The notes beneath the pieces are model-generated. The model searched no databases. It was given only the letters and a program-made list of their open reading frames with translations, and was not told where the DNA came from. From positions 62,001 to 126,000 of the forward strand of contig NZ_JARXWB010000004.1 in NCBI RefSeq assembly GCF_029892425.1: a DNA stretch of 64,000 bases. Direction: 5' to 3'. Below, one piece after another: positions 28,433 through 38,921 of the stretch. A program made the position numbers and the translations under genes. Position 1 is the stretch's first letter, and each line of letters begins with the position of its first letter. This DNA comes from Bradyrhizobium sp. BR13661. GTDB taxonomy: Bacteria; Pseudomonadota; Alphaproteobacteria; Rhizobiales; Xanthobacteraceae.

Positions 28433-29805
28433 GCAGGCACGACGATGCCTATTGCCTGCGCTCGCGATTGAGCTGGCGCCTGCTTGCGCTTCAAGCCGCA
28501 CTGCTGCTGGCGCTGGTTGGCGTGGTCGTCGGTGCGCTCTGCGTCTCGGGCTTCGTGCAGGCGGAGCGCGACGAGGACCGCGTGATCGATGTCGTGCAGC
28601 GCGCGCTGGCACGCGACGCAGGCGGCGGCCTGATCCTGCAGTCGACGCCGGATCTGAAACAGCTGCGCACCGAGACACCGGACCTCTGGTTCCTGGTCCG
28701 CGACCGGCAAGGACACTCGCTCACCGAAGGCACCGTGCCGACCGAATTCGCAGCGATCGGCGGCGGCCTCGACCAGATCAGCCAGGCACGGCTTGGCTGG
28801 CAGATGTTCGAGGACGATCCGCGCAAGGCCGCGGCACGGATGAAGCGCGTCGACACCGATGCCGGCAATGTGCAGATCATCACCGCGACGCAAGGACGGC
28901 TGACCGGCGCCAAGGCGCTGCTCATGACCTCGCTGGCGTTTCTCGGCATCGCCCTGCCCGGCCTGCTGATCATGGGTACCGCGACCATCATCGCGACACC
29001 GATGATCGTGCAGCGCGCCTTCCGGGGGTTGGATGCAACCGCGGACCAGGCGCGCCGCATCGATATCCATCAGCGCGGCGCGCGGCTGTCGCTGGAGCGA
29101 ATTCCACTCGAGGTCGTGCCGCTGGTCACCGCCGTCAACGATGCGCTGGCGCGGCTCGATCAGGGTTATATCAGGCACAAGCGTTTCGTCGCGGATGCCG
29201 CACACGAGCTGCGCACGCCGATCGCGATCCTGAACACGCGGCTGGAATCACTTCGCTCCGGTCCGGACAAGACCCGGCTGCTGGAAGACGCCGCGCGGCT
29301 GGCGACGCTCGCAGAGCAACTGCTCGACATCCAGCGGCTCGACCGCTGCGGCCATCCCTTCAGTCGCGTCGACCTCGTCGCAATCGCGCAGAACACCGCC
29401 GCCGACCTCGCGCCACTCGCCATTGCCGCCGGCTACGAGCTTGCGCTGGATGCGCCTGCGACGCCGGTCGAGACGATCGGTGACGCAGCGGCGCTGGAGC
29501 GGGCGCTGACAAATCTGGTGCAGAACGCGATCCAGCACGGTCCGCGCCGCGGCACGATCGGCATTCGCGTGAGCAAGCCTGCCTGCATCGAGGTCACCGA
29601 CGAAGGCGCCGGCATTCCCGCCGATCAACGCGAGCAGATCTTCGAGCCGTTCTATCGGCTCTCGCCACTCGATCGTGGCGCCGGCCTCGGACTCAACATG
29701 GTCCGCGAGATCGTGCTCCTGCATGGCGGCCAGGTATCGGTCACCGACGGAGCCGACGGCGGCACTTGCTTCAGAATGACGCTGCCGCCAAACCGGCAAA
29801 GTTGA
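28429..29805 (+). CDS. Sensor histidine kinase
   Basis: The 458-residue kinase has transmembrane helices at about 18-40 and 163-185 enclosing a short periplasmic sensor of some 120 residues, then HAMP, a HisKA domain with phospho-histidine H259 in DAAHELRTP, and an HATPase domain with N box (NLVQNAIQHGP), G1 (DEGAGIP) and G2 (GAGLGLNMV). It pairs with the response regulator whose gene it overlaps. The stimulus is unknown; the next gene suggests a membrane or envelope signal. Confidence 0.93.
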   Translation: MSRHDDAYCLRSRLSWRLLALQAALLLALVGVVVGALCVSGFVQAERDEDRVIDVVQRALARDAGGGLILQSTPDLKQLRTETPDLWFLVRDRQGHSLTEGTVPTEFAAIGGGLDQISQARLGWQMFEDDPRKAAARMKRVDTDAGNVQIITATQGRLTGAKALLMTSLAFLGIALPGLLIMGTATIIATPMIVQRAFRGLDATADQARRIDIHQRGARLSLERIPLEVVPLVTAVNDALARLDQGYIRHKRFVADAAHELRTPIAILNTRLESLRSGPDKTRLLEDAARLATLAEQLLDIQRLDRCGHPFSRVDLVAIAQNTAADLAPLAIAAGYELALDAPATPVETIGDAAALERALTNLVQNAIQHGPRRGTIGIRVSKPACIEVTDEGAGIPADQREQIFEPFYRLSPLDRGAGLGLNMVREIVLLHGGQVSVTDGADGGTCFRMTLPPNRQS

Positions 29806-29830
29806 TTCAATCCGCACGCGCAGCGCACCG

Positions 29831-29848
29831 CGCAATGCTGTCGCAATC
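29831..29848. promoter_or_regulatory. 11-bp-period direct repeat upstream of the methyltransferase gene
   Basis: CGCAATG (29831-29837) and CGCAATC (29842-29848) match the repeat at 27696-27713 in 16 of 18 positions, with the same CTG spacer start. A weak -10 candidate GACATT (29858-29863) lies at a similar distance downstream. It sits in the gap after the histidine kinase stop, so the methyltransferase gene probably has its own promoter under the same response regulator. Confidence 0.58.
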
Positions 29849-29916
29849 CAGCACCGCGACATTGCACCCGCCTCACCTCTGATCCCAGGAGGTGCCATCG
29901 AGATGCCGGAGTGCAC

Positions 29917-30579
29917 ATGCCCAATGATTTTCTCTCCTTCTTTCTGTCATGGATGTCTTCGCCGCGCCGGGTCGGCGCCATTGCGCCTTCGGGCACGGCG
30001 CTCGCCGATCTCATCACGCGCGAGATCAGCGAAAAGACCGGTCCGATCCTCGAGCTCGGCCCCGGCACCGGCGCATTCACCTACAAGCTCCTGAAGCGCG
30101 GTGTCCGGCCGCAGGATCTCACGCTGATCGAATACGGCTCCGACTTCATGAAGGTGCTGCAGATGCGCTTTCCCGGCGCGCGTGTGCTGTGGATGGATGC
30201 GGCGCGCCTTGCGACAGAGCCGCTCTATGTCGGCGCGCCCGTCGGCGCGGTCGTGAGCGGGCTGCCGCTGCTCAACATGTCGACGCGCAAGGTGGTCTCG
30301 ATCGTCAGTGGCGCCTTCAGCTATGTCCGCCCCGGCGGCGCGTTCTACCAGTTCACCTACGGCATGAGCTGCCCGATCCCGCGGCCGGTGCTCGACCGCC
30401 TCGGCCTGCGCGCAACGTTGGTGGACCGGGCCTTCCTGAACGTGCCGCCAGCCGCCGTCTACAAGCTGACGCGGCGGCCGCAGATGACGCTGATTGCGGG
30501 ATCGCTGGCGGCGAAGGCTTCAGCACCGGTCGTGCCGGGATCTGCTACGCGGCCCAGCCGCGACGTTACCGTCGCATGA
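29917..30579 (+). CDS. Class I methyltransferase, phospholipid N-methyltransferase-like
   Basis: The 220-residue SAM-dependent enzyme has motif I in ILELGPGTGAFT, then an acidic residue after strand 2 (LTLIEYGSDF). Its N-terminus, WMSSPRRVGAIAPSGTALADLI, is typical of the Rhodobacter/Rhizobium PmtA group that methylates phosphatidylethanolamine toward phosphatidylcholine; rRNA adenine methyltransferase homology is weaker. ATG 29917 has GGAG five bases upstream. A stronger AGGAGG lies at 29887 but serves only an out-of-frame ATG at 29903. It follows the two-component operon and shares its operator. Confidence 0.85.
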   Translation: MPNDFLSFFLSWMSSPRRVGAIAPSGTALADLITREISEKTGPILELGPGTGAFTYKLLKRGVRPQDLTLIEYGSDFMKVLQMRFPGARVLWMDAARLATEPLYVGAPVGAVVSGLPLLNMSTRKVVSIVSGAFSYVRPGGAFYQFTYGMSCPIPRPVLDRLGLRATLVDRAFLNVPPAAVYKLTRRPQMTLIAGSLAAKASAPVVPGSATRPSRDVTVA

Positions 30580-30684
30580 CCGATCGAAGCGCAATGCCGA
30601 TGCAGCTTGAGGCGCCGCTTGAACGTTCGCATTGAACGGCGGCGGCGCATCATCTCTACAACCTCTGAGTAGCAGAGGTGAAGC

Positions 30685-32503
<1,819 letters not shown>

Positions 32504-32617
32504 CTAATCCCTCGAACTCGATTCGCCAAAGCGATTCGTATTCAGCCCCAAAGAATCTGTGGGCCTGTGGGTGAACCAAAACTAAAAGTGGTGACAGAGA
32601 CTTGATGGGGATTGTTG

Positions 32618-32645
32618 ATGCAGGACGCTAGCCATCGTCCTGCAT
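32618..32645 (-). terminator. Perfect stem-loop after secG
   Basis: The arms ATGCAGGACG (32618-32627) and CGTCCTGCAT (32636-32645) are perfectly complementary around an 8-base loop. It begins 13 bases past the secG stop on the minus strand, in the gap before pyrG. The tail CAACAATCC lacks a T-run, so termination may be partial. Confidence 0.45.
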
Positions 32646-32657
32646 GGCCCCCCTGCT

Positions 32658-33053
32658 TTATTGCGAGCGAGGCACCTGCGGGCCGCTCGGCGCTGCCGGA
32701 GCCTGCTGCTGCTGCTCGTCCGCCTTCTTCAGCGTGTCCAGAATACCGCCCGACGTCGGCGCGGTGATCGGGTTGGCGCCGCCAGCTGGCTGGGTCTGCG
32801 ACGCAGGTGTGCCGATGATCGAGGACGGCGCGCGGTTGTAGCCAGCGTACCAGGACAGGAACAGGCTGGTGAGGAAGAAGCCCGCCGCGAGGATCGCAGT
32901 GGTCCGCGACAGGAGATTCGCGGTGCCGCGGCTCGACATGAAGCCCGCGCCTCCGCCCATGCCGAGGCCGCCGCCTTCCGACTTCTGGAGCAGCACGGCG
33001 CCGATCATGACGGCAACGATCATGAGGTGGATGACGATGACAACGGTCTGCAT
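32658..33053 (-). CDS. secG: Preprotein translocase subunit SecG
   Basis: The 131-residue inner-membrane protein has two helices (about 3-23 and 51-72) separated by the conserved loop LLQKSEGGGLG and GGGAGFMSSRGTANLL, the family hallmark. The C-terminal tail is rich in Pro, Ala and Gln (KKADEQQQQAPAAPS), longer than in E. coli, as usual for Rhizobiales. SecG assists SecYEG in protein export. It lies between tpiA and pyrG, the conserved order. Confidence 0.95.
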   Translation of the reverse strand: MQTVVIVIHLMIVAVMIGAVLLQKSEGGGLGMGGGAGFMSSRGTANLLSRTTAILAAGFFLTSLFLSWYAGYNRAPSSIIGTPASQTQPAGGANPITAPTSGGILDTLKKADEQQQQAPAAPSGPQVPRSQ

Positions 33054-33192
33054 GCGATCCTTCCGTCACAAGCGGGCGGCGCCTGACGGCGGCCGATCGC
33101 GCTTCGCGGGTTTTCCTGAAGTTGCGCGGTGTTACACGATCGGAAGGGGCATTGCCACCCCCGATCGCCCCCGGATTAAGGCTTTGGGTTAG

Positions 33193-33942
33193 CTAGGGGC
33201 AGCCTTGCGCAATCGCAAGGAAATCGGCCGCTTTCAGGCTGGCGCCACCGACCAGCGCGCCATTGACGTTGTTCACCGCCATCAGCTCGGCCGCGTTCGA
33301 TGGCTTGACCGAACCGCCATAGAGGATTCGCATCTTGGCGCCGTCGGCCTTGAACCTGATGGTCAGGAGTTCCCGGATAAAGCCATGAATTTGCTCGACA
33401 TCCTTGGCCGTGGGGGTAAGGCCCGTGCCGATCGCCCAGACCGGCTCATAGGCGACGACCAGATTTGCGGCCGTGGAGCCGTCCGGGAGTGAGCCGTCGA
33501 GCTGGCCGCGCACGATGTCCAGGGTCTGGCCGGCATCGCGTTGGGCCTGCGTCTCGCCGATGCAGACGATGGCGACCGCCCCAGCCCGCCAGGCGGCTTC
33601 CGCCTTCTGCCGGATCACCGCATCGCCCTCACCATGGTCGGCGCGGCGCTCGGAATGGCCGACAATGATGGCGCTCGCGCCCGCATCAGCGAGCATTTCG
33701 GCCGCGATATCGCCGGTATGGGCGCCGGAGGCCTTGGGATGGCAATCCTGGGCCCCCACGGCGACCTTCTTGCCGCGCGCCTTGTCCGCGAAGGCCGCGA
33801 TCAGGGTCGCCGGCGGGCAGACCAGCAGATCGGCCTTGCCTGACACCTCTGCCGCGCCATTGAGCATGGCGTCGAATTCAGCGGCCTGGGCTTTCAGGCC
33901 ATTCATTTTCCAGTTGCCGGCGATCAGGGGGCGGATGGTCAT
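33193..33942 (-). CDS. tpiA: Triosephosphate isomerase
   Basis: The 249-residue TIM barrel interconverts dihydroxyacetone phosphate and glyceraldehyde-3-phosphate. Catalytic residues are K in AGNWKMNG, H in VGHSERR and E in [12 protein letters not shown]. It is the first gene of the leftward train and is divergent from ppiD, with about 220 bases between them holding both promoters. Confidence 0.97.
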   Translation of the reverse strand: MTIRPLIAGNWKMNGLKAQAAEFDAMLNGAAEVSGKADLLVCPPATLIAAFADKARGKKVAVGAQDCHPKASGAHTGDIAAEMLADAGASAIIVGHSERRADHGEGDAVIRQKAEAAWRAGAVAIVCIGETQAQRDAGQTLDIVRGQLDGSLPDGSTAANLVVAYEPVWAIGTGLTPTAKDVEQIHGFIRELLTIRFKADGAKMRILYGGSVKPSNAAELMAVNNVNGALVGGASLKAADFLAIAQGCP

Positions 33943-34163
33943 GTCATTTTCCAGCAGAAATGGGGTCGTGCATGCGCTAGCAGAGCTATCGCGGCAGTTC
34001 CAGAGACCAGAGGCCTTTAACCGCAGCTTCGAGTGGCGGCCTGACCTGAGGTTGCGGCGGAAAAGGTGCCACTTTATGATGCCATATCAATTTGGTGACG
34101 CGCTTTTGCGGAATCTGCATTAAGACGCGCTCCCGTTCCCTTCCTTCAGACAAGTTGGACCAA

Positions 34164-36062
34164 ATGCTTCGAGGAATGCGCAAGGCCTCATCAAACTGGG
34201 TCGGCAAGACCATCATGGCCGTCGTGATGGGCGTGTTGATCATCAGCTTCGGTATTTGGGGCATCGCCGACATTTTCCGGGGCTTCGGGCAGTCCACGGT
34301 GGCCAAGGTCGGCCATACCGAGATTTCGCTGAACGAGTTCCGCCAGATCTACACCGACCGCCTCCAGCAGATCGGCCGTCAGTTCGGCCGCCCGCTGAGC
34401 TCCGACCAGGCACGGGCGTTCGGCCTTGATCGCCAGGTGCTGCAGCAGACGATTGCGGAAGCTGCCCTCGACGAGAATGCGCGCCAGCTCGGACTCGGCC
34501 AGTCCGACGAGCAGATCCGCCAGTTCATCATGAGCGATCCAAACTTCAAGGGCGTCGACGGCAAGTTCGACGCGAACCGCTTCCAGGGCCTGATCCGCAA
34601 TTTCGGCTTCACCGAGCAGCGCTACGTCGCCGAACAGCGCAAGGTGGCGCTGCGCCGCCAGATCACCGGCACGATCGGCGCCGGCCTCGAGCCGCCGAAA
34701 ACCATGCTCGACGTCGCAACGCGCTTTCAGAGCGAGCAGCGCGCGATCGAGTTCGTCAGGCTCGACACGGCGCAGGCCGGCACCATCGAGGCGCCCTCGC
34801 CCGAGGCGCTCGCCGCCTATTTCGAGGATCACAAGGTCCAGTTCCGCGCGCCCGAATACCGCAAGATCGTCTTCACCGTGATCTCGCCCGAGGACATCGC
34901 CAAGTGGAGCGACGTCTCCGACGCCGACGCCAAGAAACTGTTCGATCAGCGCAAGGACCAGCTCTCCACACCGGAGAAGCGCCAGATCCACCAGATCGTG
35001 TTCCCGAACGTCGCCGAGGCGCAGGCAGCGCGCGAACGCCTGGCCGGCGGGCTCTCCTTCGAGGACCTCGGCAAGGAGCGCGGGCTGAGCGCCACCGACG
35101 TCGATCTCGGACTGAAAACCAAGTCCTCGCTCGATCCTGCGCTCGGTGATGCCGCCTTCGCGCTCCCCGTTGGCGAAATCAGCCAGCCGATCGAGGGCCC
35201 CATTGGCGTCTCGATCGTCAAGGTCGACAAGATCGAGCCCGGCGCCGAGGCCGACTACGCAAAATTCGCCGGCGACGTGAAGCGCCAGATCGCGACCGAG
35301 CGCGCGCGCACCAAGGTCGGCGAGCTGCGCGACAAGATGGAGGACGAGCGCGGCGCCGGCACCAGCGTCGCCGATGCCGCCCAGAAGCTCGGGCTCACCG
35401 CGGTGACGATCGATGCGGTCGATCGCTCCGGCCGCGCCCCGAACGGGCAGACTGTCGCCGACATCCCCCAGGGCCTCGACGTGGTCTCGCAAGCCTTCAA
35501 CAGCGATGTCGGCGTCGACAACGACCCGATTTCGTTCAAGGGTGGCTATGTCTGGTACGACGTACTCGCCATCACCCCGTCGCGTGACCGCAATCTCGAC
35601 GAGGTCCGTGACCAGGTCGAAGCGCGCTGGCGCCAGGATCAGATCGCGACCAAGCTGAAGGCAAAGGCGACCGAGATGGTGCAGAAGCTCGAACAGGGCG
35701 GCAAGCTCGCCGACGAAGCCGCTGCCGTCAGTGCCAAGGTCGAGACCGCCAGCGGTTTCAAGCGCGACGACTCTCCGGCCGGCGTGCCGGCGAACATCGT
35801 CGCGGCCGCCTTCCGCACCGCCAAGGACGGCGTCGGACAGGCGCCCGTGACCGGCGGTGCCGAAGTCATCGTCTACCGCGTCACCGACATCGTCGATCCC
35901 CCGGTCGATGCCGCCTCCGACGCCGCCAAGAAGCTGAAGGAGACCGCCAGCCGATCGCTGACCGACGAGCAGGTCGCCTCCTACGTCAACAAGCTTGAAG
36001 CCGACATCGGGACCACCATTAATCAGGCCGCCTTCGCGCAAGTGACCGGCGCGAACCAGTGA
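34164..36062 (+). CDS. ppiD: Periplasmic peptidyl-prolyl isomerase of the PpiD/SurA type
   Basis: The 632-residue membrane-anchored chaperone has a short cytoplasmic start, one transmembrane helix (about 17-37), a SurA-like helical domain (38-240), and a parvulin PPIase domain (about 265-360, with QIHQIVFPNVAEAQAARERL and GLSFEDLGKERG). It helps outer-membrane or secreted proteins fold as they leave SecYEG. ATG 34164 starts MLRGMRKASSNW; a second ATG 12 bases on is possible. It is 14 bases before trpD and heads the rightward train. Confidence 0.91.
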   Translation: MLRGMRKASSNWVGKTIMAVVMGVLIISFGIWGIADIFRGFGQSTVAKVGHTEISLNEFRQIYTDRLQQIGRQFGRPLSSDQARAFGLDRQVLQQTIAEAALDENARQLGLGQSDEQIRQFIMSDPNFKGVDGKFDANRFQGLIRNFGFTEQRYVAEQRKVALRRQITGTIGAGLEPPKTMLDVATRFQSEQRAIEFVRLDTAQAGTIEAPSPEALAAYFEDHKVQFRAPEYRKIVFTVISPEDIAKWSDVSDADAKKLFDQRKDQLSTPEKRQIHQIVFPNVAEAQAARERLAGGLSFEDLGKERGLSATDVDLGLKTKSSLDPALGDAAFALPVGEISQPIEGPIGVSIVKVDKIEPGAEADYAKFAGDVKRQIATERARTKVGELRDKMEDERGAGTSVADAAQKLGLTAVTIDAVDRSGRAPNGQTVADIPQGLDVVSQAFNSDVGVDNDPISFKGGYVWYDVLAITPSRDRNLDEVRDQVEARWRQDQIATKLKAKATEMVQKLEQGGKLADEAAAVSAKVETASGFKRDDSPAGVPANIVAAAFRTAKDGVGQAPVTGGAEVIVYRVTDIVDPPVDAASDAAKKLKETASRSLTDEQVASYVNKLEADIGTTINQAAFAQVTGANQ

Positions 36063-36076
36063 GTTGAAAGCACGCG

Positions 36077-37090
<1,014 letters not shown>

Positions 37091-37097
37091 GCCTGTC

Positions 37098-37919
37098 ATG
37101 TCCGACATCCTGACCAAGATCGAGGCCTACAAGCGCGAGGAGATCGCGGCGGCCAAGCGTGCGCGGCCGCTCTCCGCGGTCGAGGCACAGGCCAACGCAC
37201 AAGTCGATCCGCGTGGATTTTTGCGTGCCATCAAGGCCAAGCACGCCAATGGCGACTACGCGCTGATCGCCGAGGTGAAGAAGGCCTCGCCGTCGAAGGG
37301 GTTGATCCGCGCGGATTTCGATCCGCCTGAGCTTGCCAGGGCCTATGAGGCGGGTGGTGCAGCCTGCCTGTCCGTGCTGACCGACACGCCCTCGTTCCAG
37401 GGCCATCTCGATTTCATGGAGGCAGCGCGCGCGGCGACCTCGCTGCCCGTTCTGCGCAAGGATTTTCTGTTCGACACCTATCAGGTCGTCGAGGCCCGCG
37501 CGCACGGCGCCGATTGCATCCTCATCATCATGGCCGCGCTCGATGACGCCACCGCCAGGGACCTCGAAGACGCCGCGATCGCCTACGGCATGGACGTGCT
37601 GATCGAGATCCACGATCGGGCCGAGCTCGACCGCGCGCTGAAGCTGCGGTCGCTGATGATTGGCGTCAACAACCGCAACCTGCGCACCTTCGAAACCACC
37701 CTTGCGACCAGCGAGACGTTGGCGCCGCTCATCCCGAGCGAACGCCTGATGGTTGGAGAGAGCGGCATCTTCACGCCTGCCGATCTCGCCCGGCTCGAGC
37801 GCGTCGGCATGTCGACGTTCCTGGTCGGCGAGAGCCTGATGCGGCAGGCTGACGTCACGGCTGCCACGCGCACGCTGCTCGCGCGCGAGACGAAGGCCCG
37901 CGCCACGGGCACGCGCTGA
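37098..37919 (+). CDS. trpC: Indole-3-glycerol phosphate synthase
   Basis: The 273-residue TIM barrel closes the indole ring. It has [13 protein letters not shown] (catalytic lysine and phosphate site), [23 protein letters not shown] and [11 protein letters not shown]. It is monofunctional, not fused to trpF. It begins seven bases after trpD and ends one base before moaC. Confidence 0.97.
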   Translation: MSDILTKIEAYKREEIAAAKRARPLSAVEAQANAQVDPRGFLRAIKAKHANGDYALIAEVKKASPSKGLIRADFDPPELARAYEAGGAACLSVLTDTPSFQGHLDFMEAARAATSLPVLRKDFLFDTYQVVEARAHGADCILIIMAALDDATARDLEDAAIAYGMDVLIEIHDRAELDRALKLRSLMIGVNNRNLRTFETTLATSETLAPLIPSERLMVGESGIFTPADLARLERVGMSTFLVGESLMRQADVTAATRTLLARETKARATGTR

Positions 37920-37920
37920 C

Positions 37921-38436
37921 ATGGTGCGCACGCCGTCCAGGACGAAGCCTTCAAAGAAGCCGAGCCCTGCCCTCACCCATATCGGCGCCTCCGGCGAGGC
38001 GCGGATGGTCGACGTCTCGGACAAGGCCGCAACCGAGCGGCTCGCCGTGGCCGAAGGGCGCGTCATCATGGAGAAGGCGACGCTCGACCTGATCGTCTCC
38101 GGCAACGCCAAGAAAGGCGATGTGCTCGGCACGGCGCGCATCGCCGGAATCATGGCGGCGAAGCGCACATCCGAGCTGATCCCGCTCTGTCATCCGCTCG
38201 CGCTCTCGAAGGTCACAGTCGACATCGAGCCCGACGCGAAGCTGCCGGGCTGCGTGGTCCGCGCCAGCGTGAAGGTCACCGGGCCGACCGGGGTCGAGAT
38301 GGAGGCGCTGACCGCCGTCTCGGTCGCCTGCCTCACCATCTACGACATGATCAAGGCGGTGGAGCGTGGCGTGCGCATCGAGGGCATCCATCTGATCGAA
38401 AAGCTGGGCGGCAAGTCGGGCCACTACCGCGCTTGA
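37921..38436 (+). CDS. moaC: Cyclic pyranopterin monophosphate synthase
   Basis: The 171-residue enzyme makes cyclic pyranopterin monophosphate in molybdenum cofactor synthesis. It has a basic N-terminal extension ([16 protein letters not shown]), then LTHI....[11 protein letters not shown], the substrate motif ELIPLCHPL, and the catalytic region [13 protein letters not shown]. The trpC-moaC junction of one base shows tight coupling. In many alphaproteobacteria moeA follows directly; here seven kilobases of other genes intervene. Confidence 0.96.
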   Translation: MVRTPSRTKPSKKPSPALTHIGASGEARMVDVSDKAATERLAVAEGRVIMEKATLDLIVSGNAKKGDVLGTARIAGIMAAKRTSELIPLCHPLALSKVTVDIEPDAKLPGCVVRASVKVTGPTGVEMEALTAVSVACLTIYDMIKAVERGVRIEGIHLIEKLGGKSGHYRA

Positions 38437-38444
38437 TGCCGCGA

Positions 38445-38609
38445 TCACTTCAGCGACGCGCTGATCGATCCGAACTTGGTGTTGAGCTTGCTGCCGAGGC
38501 CATTCACCACGGTAATGACGGCGACCGCGATGCCGGCGGCGATCAGGCCGTATTCGATCGCGGTTGCACCGGATTCATCGGTCCAAAAATTCTTCAAAGT
38601 CTTTTTCAA
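38445..38609 (-). CDS. Flp-family type IVb pilin
   Basis: A 54-residue prepilin starting at TTG 38609, with GAGAGGA about eight bases upstream. The leader (KKTLKNFWTDESG) is cut by a TadV-type peptidase before ATAIEYGLIAAGIAVAV, so mature pilin is 40 residues with Glu at +5 and Tyr at +6, the Flp signature. It forms adhesive Flp/Tad pili. No tad/cpa export genes are in the window, so it is an orphan pilin gene, convergent with moaC (8 bases between). A sigma-54 promoter lies upstream at 38644. Confidence 0.88.
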   Translation of the reverse strand: MKKTLKNFWTDESGATAIEYGLIAAGIAVAVITVVNGLGSKLNTKFGSISASLK

Positions 38610-38643
38610 GATCGCGTCCTCTCTGCGTCGTTGCAAATCGGGT

Positions 38644-38660
38644 TTGCAAGACGCGGGCCA
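38644..38660 (-). promoter_or_regulatory. Sigma-54 (RpoN) promoter of the pilin gene
   Basis: Minus-strand TGGCCCGCGTCTTGCAA fits the consensus TGGCACG-N4-TTGCA with one mismatch, and the invariant GG and GC are exactly ten bases apart. Transcription would begin near 38634, leaving a 25-base leader with the GAGAGGA ribosome-binding site before TTG 38609. In the rest of the 312-base gap up to the GGDEF/EAL gene I see no gene; an enhancer site for an RpoN activator should lie there but is not identified. Confidence 0.72.
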
Positions 38661-38921
38661 TTGCAACGCCGAGGATGGTCAACAGGTTAGATGGTTAAGC
38701 GTTGATTGCCATCGCTGCGACCGGCAAGAACTGACCGGCATCGCGATCGTCCCAGGAAAAACCTGCACACCTCTCGCGCTACCTATCGATTGCATTTGCG
38801 CGTTTCGGTTTGTGTGGCGTTAACCGCGCTTCCTAACGTCGCCTCCACATCGATCCCGTAAACCGACGGATGTCATGGGGATCGAGAGCTGACCCTGACG
38901 TGTGTGCGGCGACGAACGACA

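Noticed and set aside
29903..29916. ATG 29903 as start of a gene after the strong AGGAGG
   Set aside because: It opens a 63-codon frame that is out of phase with the methyltransferase and has no protein-like sequence. It is kept only as a note on the methyltransferase start.
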